A stretch of 7,489 nucleotides of DNA from UBA8653 sp963978155 (GTDB lineage: Bacteria; Planctomycetota; Phycisphaerae; Phycisphaerales; SM1A02), in assembly GCA_963978155.1 (NCBI GenBank), contig CAXBRK010000101.1, positions 1-7,489 of the forward strand, written 5' to 3'. How positions within the stretch are numbered: the first letter of the stretch is position 1; each line of letters opens with the position of its first letter. A model generated the notes under the pieces. The model did not search any database and was not told where the DNA came from. It worked only from the letters and a program-made list of their open reading frames with translations. A program made the position numbers and the translations under genes. Shown here one piece after another: positions 7,276 through 7,489 of the stretch.

Positions 7276-7489
7276 ATGAGTTACTTAAAGGTAACAGTTC
7301 GACCAGGACTCTCTAACTTTGTCGGGTCCATCCACAAAGTTTTGGCGGACTTTCACTCGATCGCTGTCGACAAGCACACAGCGAATCTGGACTCCGATCT
7401 AAGAGAACAACTGAAAAGAGAAATTCTCCAAAAAAAAGACTGGCAGAACAATCGATTCCAGAGGGAACAACTCAACCAAGCACTCAGTG
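7276..7489 (+). CDS. Start of an unidentified lower-GC gene, cut by window edge
   Basis: An ATG at 7276 begins a frame that stays open for 71 codons to the window end, while the other two forward frames hit stops within about 13 codons. Each reverse frame has at least two stops, although they open up over the last 45 codons or so. The peptide starts MSYLKVTVRPGLSNFVGS and becomes rich in lysine, glutamine, arginine and asparagine (LREQLKREILQKKDWQNN), probably helical or coiled. I recognise no family. GC is 45% (96 of 214 bases counted), clearly below its neighbours. There is no good ribosome site before the ATG; a TATATT at 7257-7262 could be a -10 element giving a very short leader, but no matching -35 at proper spacing is seen. 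An in-frame stop at 7231 limits any longer start. It lies 28 bases after the FIST stop but probably is not part of that operon. Confidence 0.5.
   Translation, partial: MSYLKVTVRPGLSNFVGSIHKVLADFHSIAVDKHTANLDSDLREQLKREILQKKDWQNNRFQREQLNQALS
7315..7341. repeat. Perfect 8-base inverted repeat with 11-base loop
   Basis: AACTTTGT at 7315-7322 pairs exactly with ACAAAGTT at 7334-7341, separated by CGGGTCCATCC. Two more T follow, making TTTT at 7340-7343. It is the first stem of note after the FIST stop, about 70 bases downstream. The stem is AT-rich (only two G-C pairs), so as an intrinsic terminator it would be weak, and it falls inside the open frame that starts at 7276. A protein binding site or chance are the alternatives. 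Confidence 0.4.

Overview
The window reads as a high-GC bacterial chromosome segment. It carries six closely packed genes in two divergent blocks, followed by the start of a seventh, lower-GC gene. The protein styles suggest a Planctomycetes-like bacterium, possibly near Phycisphaerae: a sugar phosphate isomerase/epimerase beginning MRLAVCSWSLQP, a stand-alone FIST protein and a DUF4442-like hotdog protein. This taxonomic guess is inference from memory of family sequences and not a search result.

Left block, minus strand (about 4421 down to 1). Read 5'->3' on the minus strand, the genes are a xylose-isomerase-like TIM-barrel protein (4421-3606), a gamma-glutamyltransferase family protein (3606-1912) and an acetoacetyl-CoA synthetase (1892 running off the left edge). 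The first two overlap by one base (TGATG) and the third starts 19 bases after the second ends, so this is very probably one operon. The synthetase shows about 630 residues and lacks only its extreme C-terminus. Its reading frame is open across the whole left end of the window.

Right block, plus strand (4448 to 7247). A DUF4442/PaaI-like hotdog-fold protein (putative acyl-CoA thioesterase) is followed by an unidentified membrane protein with 10-12 membrane segments and by a two-domain FIST_N/FIST_C protein. The junctions are TGATG and ATGA, so the three genes look translationally coupled. The two blocks diverge from a gap of only 26 bases (4422-4447).

Right edge (7248-7489). Base composition falls to about 45% GC (counted by eye over 7276-7489), against about 70% in samples from the FIST gene. 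A lysine- and glutamine-rich open frame starts at 7276 and runs off the edge. It may be the start of a different, perhaps acquired, segment.

Functionally, the left block combines CoA-ester formation from acetoacetate, gamma-glutamyl peptide metabolism and a sugar-type isomerase. The right block combines a putative CoA-thioester hydrolase with a membrane protein and a predicted small-ligand sensor domain. The membrane protein-FIST pair is the best candidate here for an undescribed system. No RNA genes, CRISPR arrays, insertion sequences or clear terminators were seen.
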